From Sabellastarte sp. h YS-2021 (lineage: Eukaryota; Annelida; Polychaeta; Sabellida; Sabellidae): DNA of 64,000 nucleotides. Under the pieces are notes generated by a model. It saw nothing but the letters and a program-made list of their open reading frames with translations. It was not told the DNA's origin and did not search any database. The DNA is taken from NCBI GenBank assembly GCA_964017235.1, contig OZ024936.1, positions 59,137,028 to 59,201,027 of the forward strand, written 5' to 3'. The position numbers were made by a program, and so were the translations under genes. This document shows positions 33,320-46,239 of this stretch, one piece after another; position 1 is the stretch's first letter; the number at the start of each line of letters is the position of its first letter.

Positions 33320-36300
33320 TGCCACCCCTCAGGTAGGAAATTTCAAGTATATCCTAATATTGCCAATCTGAAGCCCAAATTTAATTTTATGCCTATTTTA
33401 ATAAATAATGAGGATATTTTAGGCGCATTTTGAGCATTACATGTCTGATCAGAAATTATTTTACCAAAATATTGTTCTAAATATAGCCCAAAATAGATGT
33501 AAATCAGCCCAAACCAGTACCAAATGTTGGTCTATAAGTCTGAAATTTGGCCCAAAAATCACTTGCCACATACTAAATCTGACTGTATAGGGTTTGAGAT
33601 TACATCTGGTATACCAGTGGTGTCATATGTGTCATACAGGGTTGAGGAGAGTGAAAATACAGCCTCAGATGGCTGTATCAGGAAGTGCTGATATATTCTC
33701 AATTAAGGTAGATTCAAGGTTGAAAACCATATTGATTCACACAGGAGTCGCCACTGAAATGAATTTTAGTAGTGTGTTCCTTCAGAAATACACATGTAGC
33801 CCAAAGTACAGGTTCAGGGAGTGTAGTTGGCGAGAGATGCATACAATGCCAGATCAGCCCAAACCACCCCTTAAAGTTGGTCAATCTGGCTGAGATTTTC
33901 ACAGGAAACTCAGTTTATATCAGAGACTGAATTTGTATTAGGCTGACCCACTCGGGGGCCACATTAAAAATTTCAATTTCCGGGGTGTGGGGGGCCCCAT
34001 GCCACCCCTCAGGTAGGAAATTTCAAGTATATCCTAATATTGCCAATCTGAAGCCCAAATTTAATTTTATGCCTATTTTAATAAATAATGAGGATATTTT
34101 AGGCGCATTTTGAGCATTACATGTCTGATCAGAAATTATTTTACCAAAATATTGTTCTAAATATAGCCCAAAATAGATGTAAATCAGCCCAAACCAGTAC
34201 CAAATGTTGGTCTATAAGTCTGAAATTTGGCCCAAAAATCACTTGCCACATACTAAATCTGACTGTATAGGTTTTGAGATTACATCTGGTATACCAGTGG
34301 TGTCATATGTGTCATACAGGGTTGAGGAGAGTGAAAATACAGCCTCAGATGGCTGTATCAGGAAGTGCTGATATATTCTCAATTAAGGTAGATTCAAGGT
34401 TGAAAACCATATTGATTCACACAGGAGTCGCCACTGAAATGAATTTTAGTAGTGTGTTCCTTCAGAAATACACATGTAGCCCAAAGTACAGGTTCAGGGA
34501 GTGTAGTTGGCGAGAGATGCATACAATGCCAGATCAGCCCAAACCACCCCTTAAAGTTGGTCAATCTGGCTGAGATTTTCACAGGAAACTCAGTTTATAT
34601 CAGAGACTGAATTTGTATTAGGCTGACCCACTCGAGGGCCACATTAAAAATTTCAATTTCCGGGGTGTGGGGGGCCCCATGCCACCCCTCAGGTAGGAAA
34701 TTACAAGTATATCCTAATATTGCCAATCTGAAGCCCAAATTTAATTTTATGCCTATTTTAATAAATAATGAGGATATTTTAGGCGCATTTTGAGCATTAC
34801 ATGTCTGATCAGAAATTATTTTACCAAAATATTGTTCTAAATATAGCCCAAAATAGATGTAAATCAGCCCAAACCAGTACCAAATGTTGGTCTATAAGTC
34901 TGAAATTTGGCCCAAAAATCACTTGCCACATACTAAATCTGACTGTATAGGTTTTGAGATTACATCTGGTATACCAGTGGTGTCATATGTGTCATACAGG
35001 GTTGAGGAGAGTGAAAATACAGCCTCAGATGGCTGTATCAGGAAGTGCTGATATATTCTCAATTAAGGTAGATTCAAGGTTGAAAACCATATTGATTCAC
35101 ACAGGAGTCGCCACTGAAATGAATTTTAGTAGTGTGTTCCTTCAGAAATACACATGTAGCCCAAAGTACAGGTTCAGGGAGTGTAGTTGGCGAGAGATGC
35201 ATACAATGCCAGATCAGCCCAAACCACCCCTTAAAGTTGGTCAATCTGGCTGAGATTTTCACAGGAAACTCAGTTTATATCAGAGACTGAATTTGTATTA
35301 GGCTGACCCACTCGAGGGCCACATTAAAAATTTCAATTTCCGGGGTGTGGGGGGCCCCATGCCACCCCTCAGGTACGAAATTTCAAGTATATCCTAATAT
35401 TGCCAATCTGAAGCCCAAATTTAATTTTATGCCTATTTTAATAAATAATGAGGATATTTTAGGCGCATTTTGAGCATTACATGTCTGATCAGAAATTATT
35501 TTACCAAAATATTGTTCTAAATATAGCCCAAAATAGATGTAAATCAGCCCAAACCAGTACCAAATGTTGGTCTATAAGTCTGAAATTTGGCCCAAAAATC
35601 ACTTGCCACATACTAAATCTGACTGTATAGGTTTTGAGATTACATCTGGTATACCAGTGGTGTCATATGTGTCATACAGGGTTGAGGAGAGTGAAAATAC
35701 AGCCTCAGATGGCTGTATCAGGAAGTGCTGATATATTCTCAATTAAGGTAGATTCAAGGTTGAAAACCATATTGATTCACACAGGAGTCGCCACTGAAAT
35801 GAATTTTAGTAGTGTGTTCCTTCAGAAATACACATGTAGCCCAAAGTACAGGTTCAGGGAGTGTAGTTGGCGAGAGATGCATACAATGCCAGATCAGCCC
35901 AAACCATCCCTTAAAGTTGGTCAATCTGGCTGAGATTTTCACAGGAAACTCAGTTTATATCAGAGACTGAATTTGTATTAGGCTGACCCACTCGAGGGCC
36001 ACATTAAAAATTTCAATTTCCGGGGTGTGGGGGGCCCCATGCCACCCCTCAGGTAGGAAATTTCAAGTATATCCTAATATTGCCAATCTGAAGCCCAAAT
36101 TTAATTTTATGCCTATTTTAATAAATAATGAGGATATTTTAGGCGCATTTTGAGCATTACATGTCTGATCAGAAATTATTTTACCAAAATATTGTTCTAA
36201 ATATAGCCCAAAATAGATGTAAATCAGCCCAAACCAGTACCAAATGTTGGTCTATAAGTCTGAAATTTGGCCCAAAAATCACTTGCCACATACTAAATCT

Positions 36301-36719
36301 GACTGTATAGGTTTTGAGATTACATCTGGTATACCAGTGGTGTCATATGTGTCATACAGGGTTGAGGAGAGTGAAAATACAGCCTCAGATGGCTGTATCA
36401 GGAAGTGCTGATATATTCTCAATTAAGGTAGATTCAAGGTTGAAAACCATATTGATTCACACAGGAGTCGCCACTGAAATGAATTTTAGTAGTGTGTTCC
36501 TTCAGAAATACACATGTAGCCCAAAGTACAGGTTCAGGGAGTGTAGTTGGCGAGAGATGCATACAATGCCAGATCAGCCCAAACCACCCCTTAAAGTTGG
36601 TCAATCTGGCTGAGATTTTCACAGGAAACTCAGTTTATATCAGAGACTGAATTTGTATTAGGCTGACCCACTCGAGGGCCACATTAAAAATTTCAATTTC
36701 CGGGGTGTGGGGGGCCCCA
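33320..36719 (+). repeat. Satellite monomers M50-M54
   Basis: M50 carries GGGTTTGAG and CTCGGGGGCC like M40 and M42. M51 is consensus and M52 has TTACAAGTAT, so M51-M52 may be the start of a further, incomplete copy of the trimer upstream. M53 has AGGTACGAAA and ACCATCCCTT. M54 is consensus. Confidence 0.9.
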
Positions 36720-39700
36720 TGCCACCCCTCAGGTAGGAAATTTCAAGTATATCCTAATATTGCCAATCTGAAGCCCAAATTTAATTTTATGCCTATTTTA
36801 ATAAATAATGAGGATATTTTAGGCGCATTTTGAGCATTACATGTCTGATCAGAAATTATTTTACCAAAATATTGTTCTAAATATAGCCCAAAATAGATGT
36901 AAATCAGCCCAAACCAGTACCAAATGTTGGTCTATAAGTCTGAAATTTGGCCCAAAAATTACTTGCCACATACTAAATCTGACTGTATAGGTTTTGAGAT
37001 TACATCTGGTATACCAGTGGTGTCATATGTGTCATACAGGGTTGAGGAGAGTGAAAATACAGCCTCAGATGGCTGTATCAGGAAGTGCTGATATATTCTC
37101 AATTAAGGTAGATTCAAGGTTGAAAACCATATTGATTCACACAGGAGTCGCCACTGAAATGAATTTTAGTAGTGTGTTCCTTCAGAAATACACATGTAGC
37201 CCAAAGTACAGGTTCAGGGAGTGTAGTTGACGAGAGATGCATACAATGCCAGATCAGCCCAAACCACCCCTTAAAGTTGGTCAATCTGGCTGAGATTTTC
37301 ACAGGAAACTCAGTTTATATCAGAGACTGAATTTGTATTAGGCTGACCCACTCGAGGGCCACATTAAAAATTTCAATTTCCGGGGTGTGGGGGGCCCCAT
37401 GCCACCCCTCAGGTAGGAAATTACAAGTATATCCTAATATTGCCAATCTGAAGCCCAAATTTAATTTTATGCCTATTTTAATAAATAATGAGGATATTTT
37501 AGGCGCATTTTGAGCATTACATGTCTGATCAGAAATTATTTTACCAAAATATTGTTCTAAATATAGCCCAAAATAGATGTAAATTAGCCCAAACCAGTAC
37601 CAAATGTTGGTCTATAAGTCTGAAATTTGGCCCAAAAATCACTTGCCACATACTAAATCTGACTGTATAGGTTTTGAGATTACATCTGGTATACCAGTGG
37701 TGTCATATGTGTCATACAGGGTTGAGGAGAGTGAAAATACAGCCTCAGATGGCTGTATCAGGAAGTGCTGATATATTCTCAATTAAGGTAGATTCAAGGT
37801 TGAAAACCATATTGATTCACACAGGAGTCGCCACTGAAATGAATTTTAGTAGTGTGTTCCTTCAGAAATACACATGTAGCCCAAAGTACAGGTTCAGGGA
37901 GTGTAGTTGGCGAGAGATGCATACAATGCCAGATCAGCCCAAACCACCCCTTAAAGTTGGTCAATCTGGCTGAGATTTTCACAGGAAACTCAGTTTATAT
38001 CAGAGACTGAATTTGTATTAGGCTGACCCACTCGAGGGCCACATTAAAAATTTCAATTTCCGGGGTGTGGGGGGCCCCATGCCACCCCTCAGGTAGGAAA
38101 TTTCAAGTATATCCTAATATTGCCAATCTGAAGCCCAAATTTAATTTTATGCCTATTTTAATAAATAATGAGGATATTTTAGGCGCATTTTGAGCATTAC
38201 ATGTCTGATCAGAAATTATTTTACCAAAATATTGTTCTAAATATAGCCCAAAATAGATGTAAATTAGCCCAAACCAGTACCAAATGTTGGTCTATAAGTC
38301 TGAAATTTGGCCCAAAAATCACTTGCCACATACTAAATCTGACTGTATAGGTTTTGAGATTACATCTGGTATACCAGTGGTGTCATATGTGTCATACAGG
38401 GTTGAGGAGAGTGAAAATACAGCCTCAGATGGCTGTATCAGGAAGTGCTGATATATTCTCAATTAAGGTAGATTCAAGGTTGAAAACCATATTGATTCAC
38501 ACAGGAGTCGCCACTGAAATGAATTTTAGTAGTGTGTTCCTTCAGAAATACACATGTAGCCCAAAGTACAGGTTCAGGGAGTGTAGTTGGCGAGAGATGC
38601 ATACAATGCCAGATCAGCCCAAACCACCCCTTAAAGTTGGTCAATCTGGCTGAGATTTTCACAGGAAACTCAGTTTATATCAGAGACTGAATTTGTATTA
38701 GGCTGACCCACTCGAGGGCCACATTAAAAATTTCAATTTCCGGGGTGTGGGGGGCCCCATGCCACCCCTCAGGTAGGAAATTTCAAGTATATCCTAATAT
38801 TGCCAATCTGAAGCCCAAATTTAATTTTATGCCTATTTTAATAAATAATGAGGATATTTTAGGCGCATTTTGAGCATTACATGTCTGATCAGAAATTATT
38901 TTACCAAAATATTGTTCTAAATATAGCCCAAAATAGATGTAAATCAGCCCAAACCAGTACCAAATGTTGGTCTATAAGTCTGAAATTTGGCCCAAAAATC
39001 ACTTGCCACATACTAAATCTGACTGTATAGGTTTTGAGATTACATCTGGTATACCAGTGGTGTCATATGTGTCATACAGGGTTGAGGAGAGTGAAAATAC
39101 AGCCTCAGATGGCTGTATCAGGAAGTGCTGATATATTCTCAATTAAGGTAGATTCAAGGTTGAAAACCATATTGATTCACACAGGAGTCGCCACTGAAAT
39201 GAATTTTAGTAGTGTGTTCCTTCAGAAATACACATGTAGCCCAAAGTACAGGTTCAGGGAGTGTAGTTGACGAGAGATGCATACAATGCCAGATCAGCCC
39301 AAACCACCCCTTAAAGTTGGTCAATCTGGCTGAGATTTTCACAGGAAACTCAGTTTATATCAGAGACTGAATTTGTATTAGGCTGACCCACTCGAGGGCC
39401 ACATTAAAAATTTCAATTTCCGGGGTGTGGGGGGCCCCATGCCACCCCTCAGGTAGGAAATTACAAGTATATCCTAATATTGCCAATCTGAAGCCCAAAT
39501 TTAATTTTATGCCTATTTTAATAAATAATGAGGATATTTTAGGCGCATTTTGAGCATTACATGTCTGATCAGAAATTATTTTACCAAAATATTGTTCTAA
39601 ATATAGCCCAAAATAGATGTAAATTAGCCCAAACCAGTACCAAATGTTGGTCTATAAGTCTGAAATTTGGCCCAAAAATCACTTGCCACATACTAAATCT

Positions 39701-40799
39701 GACTGTATAGGTTTTGAGATTACATCTGGTATACCAGTGGTGTCATATGTGTCATACAGGGTTGAGGAGAGTGAAAATACAGCCTCAGATGGCTGTATCA
39801 GGAAGTGCTGATATATTCTCAATTAAGGTAGATTCAAGGTTGAAAACCATATTGATTCACACAGGAGTCGCCACTGAAATGAATTTTAGTAGTGTGTTCC
39901 TTCAGAAATACACATGTAGCCCAAAGTACAGGTTCAGGGAGTGTAGTTGGCGAGAGATGCATACAATGCCAGATCAGCCCAAACCACCCCTTAAAGTTGG
40001 TCAATCTGGCTGAGATTTTCACAGGAAACTCAGTTTATATCAGAGACTGAATTTGTATTAGGCTGACCCACTCGAGGGCCACATTAAAAATTTCAATTTC
40101 CGGGGTGTGGGGGGCCCCATGCCACCCCTCAGGTAGGAAATTTCAAGTATATCCTAATATTGCCAATCTGAAGCCCAAATTTAATTTTATGCCTATTTTA
40201 ATAAATAATGAGGATATTTTAGGCGCATTTTGAGCATTACATGTCTGATCAGAAATTATTTTACCAAAATATTGTTCTAAATATAGCCCAAAATAGATGT
40301 AAATTAGCCCAAACCAGTACCAAATGTTGGTCTATAAGTCTGAAATTTGGCCCAAAAATCACTTGCCACATACTAAATCTGACTGTATAGGTTTTGAGAT
40401 TACATCTGGTATACCAGTGGTGTCATATGTGTCATACAGGGTTGAGGAGAGTGAAAATACAGCCTCAGATGGCTGTATCAGGAAGTGCTGATATATTCTC
40501 AATTAAGGTAGATTCAAGGTTGAAAACCATATTGATTCACACAGGAGTCGCCACTGAAATGAATTTTAGTAGTGTGTTCCTTCAGAAATACACATGTAGC
40601 CCAAAGTACAGGTTCAGGGAGTGTAGTTGGCGAGAGATGCATACAATGCCAGATCAGCCCAAACCACCCCTTAAAGTTGGTCAATCTGGCTGAGATTTTC
40701 ACAGGAAACTCAGTTTATATCAGAGACTGAATTTGTATTAGGCTGACCCACTCGAGGGCCACATTAAAAATTTCAATTTCCGGGGTGTGGGGGGCCCCA
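36720..40799 (+). repeat. Trimer block M55-M60 (period 2040 bp, two copies)
   Basis: M55 and M58 share TAGTTGACG (for TAGTTGGCG, which removes one of the five CpGs). M56 and M59 share TTACAAGTAT plus AAATTAGCCC. M57 and M60 share AAATTAGCCC alone. The order X-Y-Z-X-Y-Z is exact; the only private change I saw is AAAAATTACT in M55. The block spans 36720-38759 and 38760-40799. Confidence 0.88.
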
Positions 40800-42159
40800 T
40801 GCCACCCCTCAGGTAGGAAATTTCAAGTATATCCTAATATTGCCAATCTGAAGCCCAAATTTAATTTTATGCCTATTTTAATAAATAATGAGGATATTTT
40901 AGGCGCATTTTGAGCATTACATGTCTGATCAGAAATTATTTTACCAAAATATTGTTCTAAATATAGCCCAAAATAGATGTAAATTAGCCCAAACCAGTAC
41001 CAAATGTTGGTCTATAAGTCTGAAATTTGGCCCAAAAATCACTTGCCACATACTAAATCTGACTGTATAGGTTTTGAGATTACATCTGGTATACCAGTGG
41101 TGTCATATGTGTCATACAGGGTTGAGGAGAGTGAAAATACAGCCTCAGATGGCTGTATCAGGAAGTGCTGATATATTCTCAATTAAGGTAGATTCAAGGT
41201 TGAAAACCATATTGATTCACACAGGAGTCGCCACTGAAATGAATTTTAGTAGTGTGTTCCTTCAGAAATACACATGTAGCCCAAAGTACAGGTTCAGGGA
41301 GTGTAGTTGGCGAGAGATGCATACAATGCCAGATCAGCCCAAACCACCCCTTAAAGTTGGTCAATCTGGCTGAGATTTTCACAGGAAACTCAGTTTATAT
41401 CAGAGACTGAATTTGTATTAGGCTGACCCACTCGAGGGCCACATTAAAAATTTCAATTTCTGGGGTGTGGGGGGCCCCATGCCACCCCTCAGGTAGGAAA
41501 TTTCAAGTATATCCTAATATTGCCAATCTGAAGCCCAAATTTAATTTTATGCCTATTTTAATAAATAATGAGAATATTTTAGGCGCATTTTGAGCATTAC
41601 ATGTCTGATCAGAAATTATTTTACCAAAATATTGTTCTAAATATAGCCCAAAATAGATGTAAATCAGCCCAAACCAGTACCAAATGTTGGTCTATAAGTC
41701 TGAAATTTGGCCCAAAAATCACTTGCCACATACTAAATCTGACTGTATAGGTTTTGAGATTACATCTGGTATACCAGTGGTGTCATATGTGTCATACAGG
41801 GTTGAGGAGAGTGAAAATACAGCCTCAGATGGCTGTATCAGGAAGTGCTGATATATTCTCAATTAAGGTAGATTCAAGGTTGAAAACCATATTGATTCAC
41901 ACAGGAGTCGCCACTGAAATGAATTTTAGTAGTGTGTTCCTTCAGAAATACACATGTAGCCCAAAGTACAGGTTCAGGGAGTATAGTTGGCGAGAGATGC
42001 ATACAATGCCAGATCAGCCCAAACCACCCCTTAAAGTTGGTCAATCTGGCTGAGATTTTCACAGGAAACTCAGTTTATATCAGAGACTGAATTTGTATTA
42101 GGCTGACCCACTCGAGGGCCACATTAAAAATTTCAATTTCCGGGGTGTGGGGGGCCCCA
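40800..42159 (+). repeat. Satellite monomers M61-M62
   Basis: M61 extends the AAATTAGCCC series and has TTCTGGGGTG, which removes the CpG at the start of the GC-rich end. M62 has AGAATATTTT and GAGTATAGTTGG, both private. Confidence 0.92.
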
Positions 42160-44879
42160 TGCCACCCCTCAGGTAGGAAATTTCAAGTATATCCTAATAT
42201 TGCCAATCTGAAGCCCAAATTTAATTTTATGCCTATTTTAATAAATAATGAGGATATTTTAGGCGCATTTTGAGCATTACATGTCTGATCAGAAATTATT
42301 TTACCAAAATATTGTTCTAAATATAGTCCAAAATAGATGTAAATCAGCCCAAACCAGTACCAAATGTTGGTCTATAAGTCTGAAATTTGGCCCAAAAATC
42401 ACTTGCCACATACTAAATCTGACTGTATAGGTTTTGAGATTACATCTGGTATACCAGTGGTGTCATATGTGTCATACAGGGTTGAGGAGAGTGAAAATAC
42501 AGCCTCAGATGGCTGTATCAGGAAGTGCTGATATATTCTCAATTAAGGTAGATTCAAGGTTGAAAACCATATTGATTCACACAGGAGTCGCCACTGAAAT
42601 GAATTTTAGTAGTGTGTTCCTTCAGAAATACACATGTAGCCCAAAGTACAGGTTCAGGGAGTGTAGTTGGCGAGAGATGCATACAATGCCAGATCAGCCC
42701 AAACCACCCCTTAAAGTTGGTCAATCTGGCTGAGATTTTCACAGGAAACTCAGTTTATATCAGAGACTGAATTTGTATTAGGCTGACCCACTCGAGGGCC
42801 ACATTAAAAATTTCAATTTCCGGGGTGTGGGGGGCCCCATGCCACCCCTCAGGTAGGAAATTTCAAGTATATCCTAATATTGCCAATCTGAAGCCCAAAT
42901 TTAATTTTATGCCTATTTTAATAAATAATGAGGATATTTTAGGCGCATTTTGAGCATTACATGTCTGATCAGAAATTATTTTACCAAAATATTGTTCTAA
43001 ATATAGTCCAAAATAGATGTAAATCAGCCCAAACCAGTACCAAATGTTGGTCTATAAGTCTGAAATTTGGCCCAAAAATCACTTGCCACATACTAAATCT
43101 GACTGTATAGGTTTTGAGATTACATCTGGTATACCAGTGGTGTCATATGTGTCATACAGGGTTGAGGAGAGTGAAAATACAGCCTCAGATGGCTGTATCA
43201 GGAAGTGCTGATATATTCTCAATTAAGGTAGATTCAAGGTTGAAAACCATATTGATTCACACAGGAGTCGCCACTGAAATGAATTTTAGTAGTGTGTTCC
43301 TTCAGAAATACACATGTAGCCCAAAGTACAGGTTCAGGGAGTGTAGTTGGCGAGAGATGCATACAATGCCAGATCAGCCCAAACCACCCCTTAAAGTTGG
43401 TCAATCTGGCTGAGATTTTCACAGGAAACTCAGTTTATATCAGAGACTGAATTTGTATTAGGCTGACCCACTCGAGGGCCACATTAAAAATTTCAATTTC
43501 CGGGGTGTGGGGGGCCCCATGCCACCCCTCAGGTAGGAAATTTCAAGTATATCCTAATATTGCCAATCTGAAGCCCAAATTTAATTTTATGCCTATTTTA
43601 ATAAATAATGAGGATATTTTAGGCGCATTTTGAGCATTACATGTCTGATCAGAAATTATTTTACCAAAATATTGTTCTAAATATAGTCCAAAATAGATGT
43701 AAATCAGCCCAAACCAGTACCAAATGTTGGTCTATAAGTCTGAAATTTGGCCCAAAAATCACTTGCCACATACTAAATCTGACTGTATAGGGTTTGAGAT
43801 TACATCTGGTATACCAGTGGTGTCATATGTGTCATACAGGGTTGAGGAGAGTGAAAATACAGCCTCAGATGGCTGTATCAGGAAGTGCTGATATATTCTC
43901 AATTAAGGTAGATTCAAGGTTGAAAACCATATTGATTCACACAGGAGTCGCCACTGAAATGAATTTTAGTAGTGTGTTCCTTCAGAAATACACATGTAGC
44001 CCAAAGTACAGGTTCAGGGAGTGTAGTTGGCGAGAGATGCATACAATGCCAGATCAGCCCAAACCACCCCTTAAAGTTGGTCAATCTGGCTGAGATTTTC
44101 ACAGGAAACTCAATTTATATCAGAGACTGAATTTGTATTAGGCTGACCCACTCGAGGGCCACATTAAAAATTTCAATTTCCGGGGTGTGGGGGGCCCCAT
44201 GCCACCCCTCAGGTAGGAAATTTCAAGTATATCCTAATATTGCCAATCTGAAGCCCAAATTTAATTTTATGCCTATTTTAATAAATAATGAGGATATTTT
44301 AGGCGCATTTTGAGCATTACATGTCTGATCAGAAATTATTTTACCAAAATATTGTTCTAAATATAGTCCAAAATAGATGTAAATCAGCCCAAACCAGTAC
44401 CAAATGTTGGTCTATAAGTCTGAAATTTGGCCCAAAAATCACTTGCCACATACTAAATCTGACTGTATAGGGTTTGAGATTACATCTGGTATACCAGTGG
44501 TGTCATATGTGTCATACAGGGTTGAGGAGAGTGAAAATACAGCCTCAGATGGCTGTATCAGGAAGTGCTGATATATTCTCAATTAAGGTAGATTCAAGGT
44601 TGAAAACCATATTGATTCACACAGGAGTCGCCACTGAAATGAATTTTAGTAGTGTGTTCCTTCAGAAATACACATGTAGCCCAAAGTACAGGTTCAGGGA
44701 GTGTAGTTGGCGAGAGATGCATACAATGCCAGATCAGCCCAAACCACCCCTTAAAGTTGGTCAATCTGGCTGAGATTTTCACAGGAAACTCAGTTTATAT
44801 CAGAGACTGAATTTGTATTAGGCTGACCCACTCGAGGGCCACATTAAAAATTTCAATTTCCGGGGTGTGGGGGGCCCCA
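42160..44879 (+). repeat. Satellite run M63-M66, TAGTCC group
   Basis: Four consecutive copies carry TAGTCC, which is absent from the 44 copies before them. M65 and M66 add GGGTTTGAG, giving an A-A-B-B pattern consistent with successive one-unit duplications. M65 has a private CAATTTATAT. Confidence 0.92.
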
Positions 44880-46239
44880 TGCCACCCCCCAGGTAGGAAA
44901 TTTCAAGTATATCCTAATATTGCCAATCTGAAGCCCAAATTTAATTTTATGCCTATTTTAATAAATAATGAGGATATTTTAGGCGCATTTTGAACCTTAC
45001 ATGTCTGATCAGAAATTATTTTACCAAAATATTGTTCTAAATATAGCCCAAAATAGATGTAAATCAGCCCAAACCAGTACCAAATGTTGGTCTATAAGTC
45101 TGAAATTTGGCCCAAAAATCACTTGCCACATATTAAGTCTGACTGTATAGGTTGTGAGATTACATCTGGTATACCAGTGGTGTCATATGTGTCATACAGG
45201 GTTGAGGAGAGTGAAAATACAGCCTCAGATGGCTGTATCAGGAAGTGCTGATATATTCTCAATTAAGGTAGATTCAAGGTTGAAAACCATATTGATTCAC
45301 ACAGGAGTCGCCACTGAAATGAATTTTAGTAGTGTGTTCCTTCAGAAATACACATGTAACCCAAAGTACAGGTTCAGGGAGTGTAGTTGGCGAGAGATGC
45401 ATACAATGCCAGATCAGCCCAAACCACCCCTTAAAGTTGGTCAATCTGGCTGAGATTTTCACAGGAAACTCAGTTTATATCAGAGACTGAATTTGTATTA
45501 GGCTGACCCACTCGAGGGCCACATTAAAAATTTCAATTTCCGGGGTGTGGGGGGCCCCATGCCACCCCTCAGGTAGGAAATTTCAAGTATATCCTAATAT
45601 TGCCAATCTGAAGCCCAAATTTAATTTTATGCCTATTTTAATAAATAATGAGGATATTTTAGGCGCATTTTGAGCATTACATGTCTGATCAGAAATTATT
45701 TTACCAAAATATTGTTCTAAATATAGCCCAAAATAGATGTAAATCAGCCCAAACCAGTACCAAATGTTGGTCTATAAGTCTGAAATTTGGCCCAAAAATC
45801 ACTTGCCACATATTAAGTCTGACTGTATAGGTTGTGAGAATACATCTGGTATACCAGTGGTGTCATATGTGTCATACAGGGTTGAGGAGAGTGAAAATAC
45901 AGCCTCAGATGGCTGTATCAGGAAGTGCTGATATATTCTCAATTAAGGTAGATTCAAGGTTGAAAACCATATTGATTCACACAGGAGTCGCCACTGAAAT
46001 GAATTTTAGTAGTGTGTTCCTTCAGAAATACACATGTAACCCAAAGTACAGGTTCAGGGAGTGTAGTTGGCGAGAGATGCATACAATGCCAGATCAGCCC
46101 AAACCACCCCTTAAAGTTGGTCAATCTGGCTGAGATTTTCACAGGAAACTCAGTTTATATCAGAGACTGAATTTGTATTAGGCTGACCCACTCGAGGGCC
46201 ACATTAAAAATTTCAATTTCCGGGGTGTGGGGGGCCCCA
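44880..46239 (+). repeat. Satellite sibling pair M67-M68
   Basis: Both copies have ATATTAAGTCTG, GGTTGTGAG and ATGTAACCCA, the last destroying one GCCCAAA motif. M67 adds CCACCCCCCA and TGAACCTTAC; M68 adds GGTTGTGAGAA. The AAGTC/GTTGTGAG part matches M12-M13. Confidence 0.92.
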
